Shown here piece by piece: positions 1 to 7,986 of a DNA stretch of 26,744 nucleotides. Source of the DNA: Nitrospiria bacterium (GTDB taxonomy: Bacteria; Nitrospirota; Nitrospiria; JACQBZ01); the NCBI GenBank assembly GCA_919901335.1, contig CAKKOZ010000061.1, positions 1-26,744 of the forward strand, in the 5' to 3' direction. The position numbers and the translations under genes were made by a program. The notes under the pieces were generated by a model. It did not search any database. It had not been told where the DNA came from and saw only the letters and a list, made by a program, of their open reading frames with translations. Within the stretch, counting starts at the first letter, position 1; each line of letters starts with the position of its first letter.

Positions 1-357
1 GGACAGGCCCTTGGCGACGCGCACCCGCACATGCTCCAACCCCTGCGCCTCATCCACCAGCGCTCCGAAAATCTTCGCGATCTCGGGCAACTGCCGGAGC
101 CGGTTCTTCTGGATCAGGAGATCAACGAAGCGCCGCAGAAGCGGCGGGCTTCCGATCTGATCGCCCAGCAATGACAGGATCCGTTTTTTCTCGTCCAGGG
201 TATAAAGAGGGTTCCGGCAAAGATCCAGAAGTTCGGATTGGGCCCGAATCATCCGGTCCGTCTGCTCCAGCCGCTCCCGGATCGACGCCAGCAGGTTCTC
301 AAGCCGGGCCAGATCAAAAAGCGCCTTGGCATACCGTCGTGCCGTTGCCGTGTTCAT
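1..357 (-). CDS. atpH: ATP synthase F1 delta subunit, 5' part (cut by window edge)
   Basis: The first 119 codons of the delta subunit (OSCP homologue), which links the F1 head to the peripheral stalk of F-type ATP synthase at the inner face of the cytoplasmic membrane. The protein opens MNTATARRYAKALFDLA, the usual N-terminal motif of the family. It continues through the helical N-terminal domain (around residue 60 a CRNPLY segment followed by DEKKRIL; around 85-95 a LLIQKNRLRQLPEI segment) into the start of the C-terminal domain (VRVRVAKGLS). The stop lies beyond position 1. The ATG at 355-357 is the only convincing start; the ribosome site is weak. mnmA lies 50 bp upstream, where many bacteria have the Fo stalk gene atpF. 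Other F1 genes presumably follow outside the window. Confidence 0.93.
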   Translation of the reverse strand, partial: MNTATARRYAKALFDLARLENLLASIRERLEQTDRMIRAQSELLDLCRNPLYTLDEKKRILSLLGDQIGSPPLLRRFVDLLIQKNRLRQLPEIAKIFGALVDEAQGLEHVRVRVAKGLS

Positions 358-407
358 GCTTCGGTCCACCCTGCCGCGATTTCATAGCCGCAAAAAAATG
401 CGTTACC

Positions 408-1595
408 CTAACACAGGGCCGCCTTCTTGTCAAACGGCGGGCTTTCGGTCTCGGAGGGATTTCCAGCCGACCGCGGCCGGTTGCGCCCCTCTCGGCGCGG
501 GGCATCGCAAATGATGCCGCCGCCGAGCAGTTCATCCCCCCGGTAGAAGACCACCGACTGGCCGCGGGCCACGGCCCGCTGAGGCGCTTGAAGTTTAACG
601 CGGACGGTCCGATCATCCAGCGGCTCGATCCGGGCCGGCACCGATGGATGACGGTATCGGATTTTCACCTCCGCATCCATCGGTGCCTTCAACGGTCGTT
701 CCACAAAAAGATTCAGATCGTTCGCAACCAACTCCTCGCAGAGCAGTTCGGGCTCCGCGCCCACCACCACCGTGTTCTCGTCCGGCCGGACATCAATCAC
801 ATACAAGCGCTCCGGCGCCGAAAGGCCCAATCCCCGCCGCTGTCCAACGGTGTAGAAGGCCACGCCCGGATGCTCCCCCAAAACATCCCCCTGGGACGTA
901 ACGATCCGTCCGGGCCGGGTCGCCCGGGGCGCATGGAGCGTCAAAAATTGTCGGTAATCCTGCTGCGTGACGAAGCAGATTTCCTGGCTTTCTTTCATCT
1001 CGTCGGCCGGAAGGTCCAGAGATTCAACGCGCCGCCAGACATCCGATTTCTGCATGGAACCCAGCGGGAAGATCAGCCGGGGCAGGATTTCCGGCCGGAG
1101 CCGGTAGAGGAAATAACTCTGATCCTTTCGCTCATCCGCCGCCCGCTTTAATAGATACCGACCCGTTTCGTTCCTCTCGAGCCGCACGTAATGTCCGGTC
1201 GCCAGAAAGTCCGCACCGAACTCCATGGCGATCTCAAACAGCCGGCCGAACTTGATCCGCTCGTTGCACCGCACGCAGGGATTCGGCGTCTCGCCGCCGA
1301 GGTAGCCCTCGACAAAGTCCTCGATCACGGCCCGTCGGAATTCGGGCTGCACATCAATCACATGGTGCTCAATCCCGAGCCGCTGCGCCACGTAACGGGC
1401 CACGCCTATCTTGCAGCAGGACCGATCCTGCCAGCGCTTGTCCGGGTTCTCCTCTTCCTTCCAGACCTTGAGCGTCACGCCGATGACCCGGTGCCCCTGT
1501 TCTTTCAGGATCAGGGCCGTGGCGCAACTGTCCACGCCGCCGCTCATGCCGACGACGACGGTCTTGCTCGGCGTGGGGGCAATGATCGATGTCAT
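408..1595 (-). CDS. mnmA: tRNA-specific 2-thiouridylase MnmA
   Basis: Catalyses ATP-dependent 2-thiolation of U34 in the anticodons of Lys, Glu and Gln tRNAs, taking sulfur from a persulfide relay. The PP-loop SGGVDS is at residues 18-23. The catalytic cysteine is C107 within NPCVRCN, and the second cysteine lies in SQEICFV near residue 207. The GQRRGLGL motif of the central domain is also present. At 395 aa it is a little longer than the usual 360-370, because of a polar C-terminal tail of about 25 residues after the beta-barrel domain, with no visible motif. The start ATG overlaps the bactofilin stop by 4 bp (ATGA), so translation is probably coupled. It joins mnmE and mnmG in the same arm: together these three make the mnm5s2U-type wobble modification. 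Confidence 0.97.
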   Translation of the reverse strand: MTSIIAPTPSKTVVVGMSGGVDSCATALILKEQGHRVIGVTLKVWKEEENPDKRWQDRSCCKIGVARYVAQRLGIEHHVIDVQPEFRRAVIEDFVEGYLGGETPNPCVRCNERIKFGRLFEIAMEFGADFLATGHYVRLERNETGRYLLKRAADERKDQSYFLYRLRPEILPRLIFPLGSMQKSDVWRRVESLDLPADEMKESQEICFVTQQDYRQFLTLHAPRATRPGRIVTSQGDVLGEHPGVAFYTVGQRRGLGLSAPERLYVIDVRPDENTVVVGAEPELLCEELVANDLNLFVERPLKAPMDAEVKIRYRHPSVPARIEPLDDRTVRVKLQAPQRAVARGQSVVFYRGDELLGGGIICDAPRREGRNRPRSAGNPSETESPPFDKKAALC

Positions 1596-2032
1596 CCGCG
1601 CGTCTCCTGCACTGCCGCTTCTCGGCCTCGAACGCCGCCGGGGCCTTCCAGGTTCCCATTGGCACCCGTCCCCGGTCGGTTCATCTCACAAGGGCCGTTA
1701 AACCGCACGCCCTCTTCGATGATGAGCAGCGGCGTCTTGACCGAACCGTCCAGGACAGCCGTCGGCAGGAGATGGATTTTCCCCATCGCCGTGATGCTGC
1801 CGGCGATCGTGCCGCCGCTCACAACCGTGCCGGCGCTGATCTCGGCATGAATTACGGCGCCTTCCCCCACGATCAGCGTTCCCTCGGTAATGATCTCCCC
1901 TTCCACCTGGCCGTCGATCCGAATGGTGCCGTGATAAGTAATCACGCCCTTGAACTCCGTCCCTTTCCCCAAAAAGGCGATGATCTCGTCCCCTCCCATA
2001 TCCTTCCGATCTCTTTCTTCCCTGCGCAGCAT
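1592..2032 (-). CDS. Bactofilin family cytoskeletal protein
   Basis: A 146-aa bactofilin (formerly DUF583), a polymerising protein built from a right-handed beta-helix. Residues about 20-115 show the typical repeating pattern: GTIRIDGQVEGEI, then GEGAVIHAEI, then GTIAGSI, then AVLDGSV. The flanking termini are short and disordered-looking. A strong Shine-Dalgarno AGGAGG (2039-2044, minus strand) sits 6 nt before the ATG, fixing the start. It follows parB by 49 bp and overlaps mnmA by 4 bp. Bactofilins in Myxococcus act with the ParABS system to position chromosome ends, so the placement behind parAB suggests a link to segregation or polar organisation; that role is inferred from context. No membrane segment is present. 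Confidence 0.93.
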   Translation of the reverse strand: MLRREERDRKDMGGDEIIAFLGKGTEFKGVITYHGTIRIDGQVEGEIITEGTLIVGEGAVIHAEISAGTVVSGGTIAGSITAMGKIHLLPTAVLDGSVKTPLLIIEEGVRFNGPCEMNRPGTGANGNLEGPGGVRGREAAVQETRG

Positions 2033-2081
2033 CTGTTTCCTCCTTTTGAGTATCTATCGGCTCGTCAAGCGGCTCGTTCGG

Positions 2082-2936
2082 CTATTTAAAAATGAGGTCC
2101 AATAAACGGTCCAGATCCGACGGATTATGATACCGGATGGTGATCTGCCCCCCTTCTTTCGCCGCGGTGATCCGGACCCGGGTTCCCAGATATCGCATCA
2201 GGCGCTCCTGCGCTTCGACAACCGGGGCCTGCGCTTTCGGCAATGTCTTTCGGCTAAACGATCCCAACCGCTTGACGGCAGCCTCGGTGGCGCGCACCGA
2301 GAGCCCCTTCCGAAGGATCCGCCGGGCCAATCGGAGCTGGGCCTGAAGTCCGGCCAGCGATAAAAGCACCTTCGCGTGGCCGACGGACAATTGGTCCGAC
2401 GCGATCGCGTCCTGCAATTCGGGCGGGAGGCTCAGCAACCGCAGCGCGTTGGTGACGGAGGATCGCTCCTTCCCCACCCGCCGGGCCGCATCTTCCTGCG
2501 TTACATGGAATTCTTCGATCAGGCGGCGATAGGCCTTCGCGGTTTCGATCGGGTTGAGATCCTGCCGCTGAAGATTCTCAATAAGGGCCAGTTCGACCGC
2601 CTCCGAGTCGGAGGCCTCCTGAAGCACCGCCGGAATTTTTTCCAGGCCGGCGAGCTTGGCCGCGCGCCAGCGGCGCTCCCCGGCGATCAGCTCGAACCGG
2701 CCGCCCTCGGCCCGGCGGACGAGGACGGGCTGCAGGACGCCTTTCTCCTTCAAAGACGCGGCCAGCTCCTGCAATTCCGGCTCTTTGAAGACCTTTCGGG
2801 GTTGATACCTATTAGGTATTATATTTTTGACGTCCAGATCCAGGAAACGTCCGGCCGCCGTCGCGGGAGACGCCCCCTCCGGGAGGGACCGTTCAAACAG
2901 GGCGTCCAGACCCCTACCGAGCGCTTTTTTCTGCAT
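2082..2936 (-). CDS. parB: Chromosome partitioning protein ParB (Spo0J family)
   Basis: A 284-aa ParB, the CTP-dependent DNA clamp that loads at parS and spreads. The N-terminus has the ParA-contacting signature ALGRGLDALF (residues 5-14). The ParB/Srx CTPase domain contains QPRKVF, GVLQPVLVR, GERRWRAAK and ENLQRQDLNPIE, and is followed by the helix-turn-helix domain (VTQEDAARRVGKERSSVTN) that reads parS. A C-terminal dimerisation segment ends in LLDLIFK. It overlaps parA by 23 bp, so the pair is translationally coupled. Two matching parS palindromes are present in this window (3819-3834 and 6443-6458). The size and all motifs are normal for a chromosomal ParB. Confidence 0.97.
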   Translation of the reverse strand: MQKKALGRGLDALFERSLPEGASPATAAGRFLDLDVKNIIPNRYQPRKVFKEPELQELAASLKEKGVLQPVLVRRAEGGRFELIAGERRWRAAKLAGLEKIPAVLQEASDSEAVELALIENLQRQDLNPIETAKAYRRLIEEFHVTQEDAARRVGKERSSVTNALRLLSLPPELQDAIASDQLSVGHAKVLLSLAGLQAQLRLARRILRKGLSVRATEAAVKRLGSFSRKTLPKAQAPVVEAQERLMRYLGTRVRITAAKEGGQITIRYHNPSDLDRLLDLIFK

Positions 2937-3690
2937 GGGCCATCACCTCCTTCGCAAGGGTCAGATAAGCTTGGGCCCCCGGGGAGCCGATATTGTAGAG
3001 GAGCGCCGGCCGACCATGACTGGGCGCCTCGGCCAGGACCACGTTTCGGGGCACGATCACCTTAAAAACCTGTTGCTTGAAATACTGACGGATCTCCCGC
3101 ACCACCTGTTGGGAGAGATTCGTTCGGCGGTCGTACATCGTGAAAAGAATTCCCTCGATCTTCAGTCCCGGATTATAGCTCTCCCGGACCCGTTGCACCG
3201 TCTTCAATAATTGGCCCAATCCCTCCATGGCATAGTACTCGCACTGCACCGGGATGATCACGGAATGGGCCGCGGTCAGTGCGTTCAGCGTCAGGAGCCC
3301 CAGCGACGGCGGGCAATCCAAAATAAGATAGTCGTACCGCTCGACCACATTCTGCAACGCGCGTTTCAAGAAGGATTCGCGTTGTGGAAGCGGGATCAGC
3401 TCCAACTCCGCCCCGACCAAATCCACCCGGGCCGGAATCAAGTCGAGTCCCGCGAGTTCCGTTTTCAGCACAATATCCTCGAGGGGTTTTTGCCCCATCA
3501 AGACATCGTAGAGACTGGCCGAAAGACCTTCCCGATTTCCCTGCAGGCCGCTGGTGGTGTTTCCCTGAGGATCGACATCGATCAACAAAACTGTTTTCTC
3601 GGCCACGGCAAGAGACGCCGCCAGATTAATGGCCGTGGTCGTCTTCCCGACTCCGCCCTTCTGATTTGCAACTGCGATGATTATTCCCAT
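2914..3690 (-). CDS. parA: Chromosome partitioning ATPase ParA (Soj family)
   Basis: A 258-aa ParA/MinD-type ATPase that forms DNA-bound dimers and drives origin segregation with ParB. It begins MGIIIAVANQKGGVGKTTTA; the deviant Walker A KGGVGKTT is at residues 11-18. Walker A' (VLLIDVDPQGN) and Walker B (YLILDCPPSLG) follow. The reading frame stays open to 3879, but the extra 63 codons are not ParA-like and lie over the promoter region. The ATG at 3688-3690 matches the family start exactly. ParA lies downstream of rsmG with a 185-bp gap that carries a parS site and a probable promoter, so parA-parB-bactofilin-mnmA may have its own promoter besides read-through from mnmG-rsmG. Confidence 0.96.
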   Translation of the reverse strand: MGIIIAVANQKGGVGKTTTAINLAASLAVAEKTVLLIDVDPQGNTTSGLQGNREGLSASLYDVLMGQKPLEDIVLKTELAGLDLIPARVDLVGAELELIPLPQRESFLKRALQNVVERYDYLILDCPPSLGLLTLNALTAAHSVIIPVQCEYYAMEGLGQLLKTVQRVRESYNPGLKIEGILFTMYDRRTNLSQQVVREIRQYFKQQVFKVIVPRNVVLAEAPSHGRPALLYNIGSPGAQAYLTLAKEVMAHAEKSAR

Positions 3691-3718
3691 GCCCGTCTGC
3701 AACCCGATAACGGGGTGG

Positions 3719-3747
3719 ATCTTATCACAGGCCGGAGCAAAATAAAA
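3719..3747 (-). promoter_or_regulatory. Probable sigma-70 promoter for parA operon
   Basis: Read on the minus strand, an extended -10 TGA-TAAGAT occupies 3719-3727 (hexamer 3719-3724). A weak -35 TTTTAT lies at 3742-3747, with a 17-bp spacer. The predicted transcript would start about 20-25 nt before the parA ATG. The -35 is poor; the extended -10 is the main support. Confidence 0.4.
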
Positions 3748-3818
3748 GAATTTTGCGCATTCTAATCCAGGTGCGCGTCGGCCGAGGGCGGATGATTGTG
3801 CTCGACTGTTTTGACCAT

Positions 3819-3834
3819 GGTTCCACGTGGAACA
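3819..3834. promoter_or_regulatory. parS-like centromere site upstream of parA
   Basis: GGTTCCACGTGGAACA contains a perfect 14-bp palindrome (GTTCCACGTGGAAC, 3820-3833). It differs by one base from the second site at 6443-6458 and closely matches the widely conserved parS consensus TGTTTCACGTGAAACA. It lies between rsmG and parA, about 70 bp upstream of the probable parA -35. ParB loading here would nucleate the partition complex near the origin and might autoregulate parAB. Confidence 0.88.
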
Positions 3835-3875
3835 TCCGGTCGGGATTGATTGGGGACTACGCTCGCTGTGCGCGT

Positions 3876-4538
3876 TCAAGAGCCCGGCCGATTCCGCCTG
3901 AAGATCTCCAGCCGACGATGGATTTTCGAAAAGGGAAGCCGGTATTGAATCGTGGTCTCCCAGCCGCTTTTGTGCTCGAGCGGCATGACGGGTTCCGGGC
4001 CTCCCTGATAGAGGATTAATTTCCCTTCGGTGGACAACAGGGAAAGGGCCTTCTCCAAAACAACCTTTTTCTTTGCAAAAGCCCGCGCCACGATTAGGTC
4101 GTAGCGAGTGGTTTTTTCAATTAACTTCTCCACGCGCTGATTTAAGACCTGCGTCTCTACAAGATGCAGCTTGCCGATGATATGGTAAAGAAACGCCGAC
4201 TTTTTCTGCGATGATTCAACGAGCGTCATACGCAGCTCCGGGAAGCCGATCTTCAAAGGCAGACCGGGGAACCCGGCGCCGGTTCCAATATCCAACAGCG
4301 TCTGGCCTGCACGCTTCTCAATCGCCTTTAAACCTGCGAGTGAATCCAGAAAATGTTTTTCAATGACCTCATCATCCTCGGTGATCGCGGTCAGATTGAC
4401 CCGTTGATTCCATCCCTTCAGATCATCAAGATAGACTAAAAACTGGTCAATCTGCAGATCCGTCAAAGCGCAGCCAAGCGCCTTCGCTCCGCTTGCAAGA
4501 AGACTCGCCAGCCTTGACCGGTCTTGACGGGCCGACAT
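3876..4538 (-). CDS. rsmG: 16S rRNA (guanine-N7)-methyltransferase RsmG
   Basis: A 220-aa SAM-dependent methyltransferase that makes m7G527 (E. coli numbering) in 16S rRNA. The family signature VNLTAI is near residue 45. The SAM-binding motif LLDIGTGAGFPGLPLKI is near residues 80-96, and VESSQKKSAFL and LIVARAF follow, all in canonical order. The length fits the family. It starts 5 bp after the mnmG stop, so the two genes form one operon, a pairing (gidA-gidB) conserved near many bacterial origins. The ATG at 4538 gives a normal N-terminus. Confidence 0.96.
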   Translation of the reverse strand: MSARQDRSRLASLLASGAKALGCALTDLQIDQFLVYLDDLKGWNQRVNLTAITEDDEVIEKHFLDSLAGLKAIEKRAGQTLLDIGTGAGFPGLPLKIGFPELRMTLVESSQKKSAFLYHIIGKLHLVETQVLNQRVEKLIEKTTRYDLIVARAFAKKKVVLEKALSLLSTEGKLILYQGGPEPVMPLEHKSGWETTIQYRLPFSKIHRRLEIFRRNRPGS

Positions 4539-4543
4539 TATAG

Positions 4544-6436
4544 TCAGCCTTTTTGTAAAATCTGTGGATTGTGCCGGTTGCGTTCTAAGGCGACCAGGAG
4601 AAGAGAAATTGCGGCCGGCGTGATTCCGGAAATACGTGACGCCTGCCCAACCGAAAAAGGACGGATGTCATTCAGTTTTTCAAGAACCTCGTTCGATAGA
4701 CCTATGACGCGATCGTAGTTGAATTTAGGAGGGATTTTTCGGTTTTCCATTCTCTTAAACCGGTCCACTTCCTTGAGCTGCCGAAGGATGTACCCTTCGT
4801 ATTTGACCTCGATCTCCACCCGTTTTTTTACTTCTCCCGAAAGAATTTCCCCGGGGCGGGAAAGCGGCTCAATCATGTCATAATCCAGTTCGGGGCGTTT
4901 GAGTAATTGTTCCAGTGTCGGATCTGTTGTCTCCTCGGAAGTCAGAAGTCCGATCTCATTGAGTCTCCCGGCCTTGACACGTGTTTTTTTAAGCCGCTCG
5001 ATTTCGTCTTTAATTTGCTTTCGTTTTTTAAGAAATAACAGATACGGCTGCTCTGTTAGAAGCCCTATTTGATGCCCCGTTTCCATCAAACGGAGATCCG
5101 CATTATCGTGACGCAGCAGCAGCCGGTATTCCGCTCTCGATGTAAACATCCGATAAGGTTCCCGCGTGCCTTTCGTGACGAGATCATCAATAAGAACACC
5201 GATATAGGCATCGGAACGGTCCAATATGAGCGGGGACTTTGACGAGATTTTCAATGCGGCATTAATACCTGCCATTAATCCTTGGGCGGCCGCTTCCTCG
5301 TAACCGGATGTTCCGTTGATCTGGCCGGCGTGATACAAACCCTCAAGCGCTTTTGTCTCAAGCGTGGGCTTCAATTGTGTCGGAGGAAAAAAATCGTATT
5401 CAACGGCATAGCCCGGTTTTAACATAACCGCCCTCTCAAGACCCGGAATGGTTTTCAACAAGGCCTGCTGTACATCCACGGGAAGGCTGGTCGAAATCCC
5501 GTTGGGATAAAACTCCAATACATCACGTCCTTCCGGCTCGATGAAAATCTGATGACGATCCTTGGCAGAAAAACGGACGACCTTATCCTCGATGGATGGG
5601 CAGTAGCGTGGGCCGGTCCCTTCGATGACACCGCTGTACATCGGCGAGCGGTCTAAATTCTCCAGAATGATCCGGTGCGTTTCCCTGTTTGTGTAGGTGA
5701 TATGGCAGGGGACCTGTTCTATGGATATCCGGTCCGTGGAGTATGAAAACGGCGGCGGCGGCTCATCCCCATATTGCGGAATCATGACCGAGAAATCAAT
5801 CGTCCGTTTGTCCAAGCGGGGCGGCGTTCCGGTTTTGAGACGGCCCAGTTCAAGCCCTAACCCGGCAAGGTCTTCGGATAGACCCTCGGCCGCGGCCTCG
5901 CCCGCTCTTCCGGCTGGAAAATGGGTCATTCCGATATGGATCAGCCCTCCGAGAAACGTTCCCGTGGTTAATACCACCGCTCCGGCCTTGATTCGAACTC
6001 CCATGTCCGTCACAATGCCCGTTACTTTTTGGCCCGTTGTCAGCAGCCGGGCGACCGTTCCACGACGAATTTCAAGCCCTTTCGTCTTTTCCAGCGTCGT
6101 CCTCATTACAGAACGGTACACGGCCTTATCGGCCTGTGCTCGCACCGCTTGGACCGCCGGGCCGTTTCGTGTATTGAGCATGCGGAACTGGATGCCGGAG
6201 TGGTCGGTGTTTCGAGCCATCTCTCCACCCAGAGCGTCGATCTCTCGAACGAGATGCCCCTTGGCGATACCACCCACGGCCGGATTACAGGACATCTGTG
6301 CAATCTTGTCCGGTTCCATGGTCAATAACAATGTGGCCTGGCCCATGCGGGCAGTCGCGAGAGCCGCCTCGCAGCCCGCATGCCCTCCGCCGACCACAAT
6401 GACGGCGTACGTTTCATCAAATGCCTTGATCAGCAT
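4544..6436 (-). CDS. mnmG: tRNA U34 carboxymethylaminomethyl-modifying enzyme MnmG (GidA)
   Basis: A 630-aa FAD- and NADH-binding subunit of the MnmE-MnmG complex, which adds the 5-(carboxymethyl)aminomethyl group at U34 of several tRNAs. The FAD-binding dinucleotide fold is at VIVVGGGHAGCEAA (residues 13-26), followed by CNPAVGGIAKGHLVREIDALGG with the conserved cysteine. TGTFLGG, LKTGTPPR and GTSGYEEAAAQGL are also present. The C-terminal helical MnmE-binding domain is complete and ends in the conserved SGITPAAISLLL region. The length is standard. A parS-like palindrome sits only 6 bp upstream of the ATG and overlaps the likely promoter. mnmE lies 89 bp upstream. Confidence 0.97.
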   Translation of the reverse strand: MLIKAFDETYAVIVVGGGHAGCEAALATARMGQATLLLTMEPDKIAQMSCNPAVGGIAKGHLVREIDALGGEMARNTDHSGIQFRMLNTRNGPAVQAVRAQADKAVYRSVMRTTLEKTKGLEIRRGTVARLLTTGQKVTGIVTDMGVRIKAGAVVLTTGTFLGGLIHIGMTHFPAGRAGEAAAEGLSEDLAGLGLELGRLKTGTPPRLDKRTIDFSVMIPQYGDEPPPPFSYSTDRISIEQVPCHITYTNRETHRIILENLDRSPMYSGVIEGTGPRYCPSIEDKVVRFSAKDRHQIFIEPEGRDVLEFYPNGISTSLPVDVQQALLKTIPGLERAVMLKPGYAVEYDFFPPTQLKPTLETKALEGLYHAGQINGTSGYEEAAAQGLMAGINAALKISSKSPLILDRSDAYIGVLIDDLVTKGTREPYRMFTSRAEYRLLLRHDNADLRLMETGHQIGLLTEQPYLLFLKKRKQIKDEIERLKKTRVKAGRLNEIGLLTSEETTDPTLEQLLKRPELDYDMIEPLSRPGEILSGEVKKRVEIEVKYEGYILRQLKEVDRFKRMENRKIPPKFNYDRVIGLSNEVLEKLNDIRPFSVGQASRISGITPAAISLLLVALERNRHNPQILQKG

Positions 6437-6442
6437 ACTCTT

Positions 6443-6458
6443 TGTTCCACGTGGAACA
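6443..6458. promoter_or_regulatory. parS-like centromere site at mnmG start
   Basis: TGTTCCACGTGGAACA is a perfect 16-bp palindrome, two bases from the common parS consensus TGTTTCACGTGAAACA (one change in each half). It lies 7 bp before the mnmG start codon and overlaps both the probable -10 box and transcription start. Confidence 0.92.
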
Positions 6459-6485
6459 TTTTAAAATAGGCCCTCTTCACTGCAA
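6458..6485 (-). promoter_or_regulatory. Possible sigma-70 promoter for mnmG-rsmG
   Basis: On the minus strand, TTGCAG (6480-6485) and TAAAAT (6458-6463) are separated by 16 bp in the 89-bp gap between mnmE and mnmG. The start site would fall near 6451, at the centre of the parS palindrome, leaving a leader of only about 15 nt. Confidence 0.45.
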
Positions 6486-6525
6486 GCATCCGGCATCGGC
6501 GACGGTGCTGGGGTTGGTAATCGGT

Positions 6526-7986
6526 TTATTTGCCGATACAAAACTCTTTAAAAATCTTATCGAGAAGATCCTCGGTGGTGGTTGTCCCCGTAATCTCACC
6601 AAGCCTGTCAACCGCCGTTCTGATATCCATGGCGATCAGATCGCCGGAGGCATTTTTATCCACAGACGAAATCGCATTCTCTATGTACGTTTTTGCTTGT
6701 AATAACATTGCCTTGTGTCTCGCGTTGATCATGGCTTCGCGGTCTCCGCTGGTCACAATCCCGCTCCGGATCTGTTTTAATACAGCCCCCCTCAATTCTT
6801 CCAGCCCTTCTCCTGTTACTGCCGATATAAAAACAATCGTTCCGGGAAGTTTTTGGGCCGCATCGGCCCTCACTTGAACAGATGACGCTTCCGATAGCAG
6901 ATCGACTTTGTTGAAAGCGATCAGCCGCCGCTTTTCGGCCGTCTCTTCTAATAACCGGGCTTCCTCAGGACCGAGTCCCTGGCTTGCATCCAGCATTAGA
7001 ATAACAAAATCGGCCTGTTTGATCGCATTCCGGGTTCGTATGACTCCTTCCCGCTCTACGATGTCATCCGTATCCCGCAAACCCGCCGTATCCATAATGC
7101 GAAGCGGAATGCCGTCCAGGTTCAGGTACTCTTCGATGACATCGCGCGTGGTTCCGGGAACCGGGGTCACGATCGCCCGGTTCTGCATCAGCAACGCATT
7201 GAGCAGACTGGATTTGCCGACGTTCGGGCGCCCGATAATTGCGGTCGCAATCCCTTCTCGCACGGCTTTCCCGCTCGCGGCTGTTTTTAAAAGCGCTTCC
7301 ACTCGGTCGGCCATCTCCGCAAGTTGAGTCCGCATCTGTTCATAAGACAGGAACTGGATGTCTTCTTCCGTAAAATCAATCCCGGCCTCTATTTCGGCCA
7401 GCAGATGAACCGCCTCGTCGCGCAGAAGCGTGATTCGACGATGGAGCGCCCCGTCCAGCTGGGCCAGGGCGGCGCGTTGGCCGGCTTCGGTTTTCGCGCG
7501 GATCAGATCCATCACGGCCTCGGCCTGCGTCAAATCAATCCGGCCGCTCAGAAAAGCCCACTTCGTGAATTCCCCCGGCTCGGCGAGCCGCGCCCCCTGG
7601 CGGATCAAGAGATCCAGTATCCGATGGAGGAGGAGCGCCCCGCCGTGGCAATAAACCTCTACGGTATCTTCGCGCGTATAGGTCCTGGGCGCGCGCATGA
7701 CGGCGAGCATCACTTCATCCAGCCGTTCGCCCGTGGAGGGATTGTAAATGGCGCCGAGGTGGAGGGTGTGACTGGCAAGGGTTTCGGCGGTTTTCCCGTT
7801 CCGGGACTGAAAAACCCGCGCGGCGATCTCAACGGCCCGATCGCCGCCGAGTCGAATGATGCCGATCCCGCCTTCTCCGACGGGCGTGGCAATCGCGCAG
7901 ATGGTGCCGTCGGAAGGGGTCTTACGACTTCTCCCGCCCGGGAGCCGGCGGTTTTCCGGATTCCGTTTTTCCAGACGCCTTTTCAT
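6526..7986 (-). CDS. mnmE: tRNA modification GTPase MnmE (TrmE)
   Basis: The partner of MnmG in U34 modification, a potassium-activated GTPase that dimerises through its N-terminal domain. From the chosen start, the N-terminal formyl-THF-binding domain begins at GTICAIATPVGEGGIG (about residues 27-42). The G domain has the P-loop GRPNVGKS (about 252-259), DTAGLRD and NKVDLL. The C-terminus ends FCIGK, the conserved catalytic cysteine motif. The frame stays open to a TTG at 7998; the ATG at 7984-7986 has GAGAAG 4 nt upstream and is preferred. Either start lies inside the end of yidC (about 65 bp overlap), giving a basic 26-residue leader before the conserved domain. Confidence 0.95.
   Translation of the reverse strand: MKRRLEKRNPENRRLPGGRSRKTPSDGTICAIATPVGEGGIGIIRLGGDRAVEIAARVFQSRNGKTAETLASHTLHLGAIYNPSTGERLDEVMLAVMRAPRTYTREDTVEVYCHGGALLLHRILDLLIRQGARLAEPGEFTKWAFLSGRIDLTQAEAVMDLIRAKTEAGQRAALAQLDGALHRRITLLRDEAVHLLAEIEAGIDFTEEDIQFLSYEQMRTQLAEMADRVEALLKTAASGKAVREGIATAIIGRPNVGKSSLLNALLMQNRAIVTPVPGTTRDVIEEYLNLDGIPLRIMDTAGLRDTDDIVEREGVIRTRNAIKQADFVILMLDASQGLGPEEARLLEETAEKRRLIAFNKVDLLSEASSVQVRADAAQKLPGTIVFISAVTGEGLEELRGAVLKQIRSGIVTSGDREAMINARHKAMLLQAKTYIENAISSVDKNASGDLIAMDIRTAVDRLGEITGTTTTEDLLDKIFKEFCIGK

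Noticed and set aside
171..1151. 326-codon plus-strand open frame
   Set aside because: Antisense to atpH and mnmA, with Pro/Arg-rich composition typical of shadow frames.
3691..3879. 63-codon N-terminal extension of ParA
   Set aside because: It is not ParA-like, and it runs across the probable promoter and a parS site; the start at 3690 fits the family exactly.
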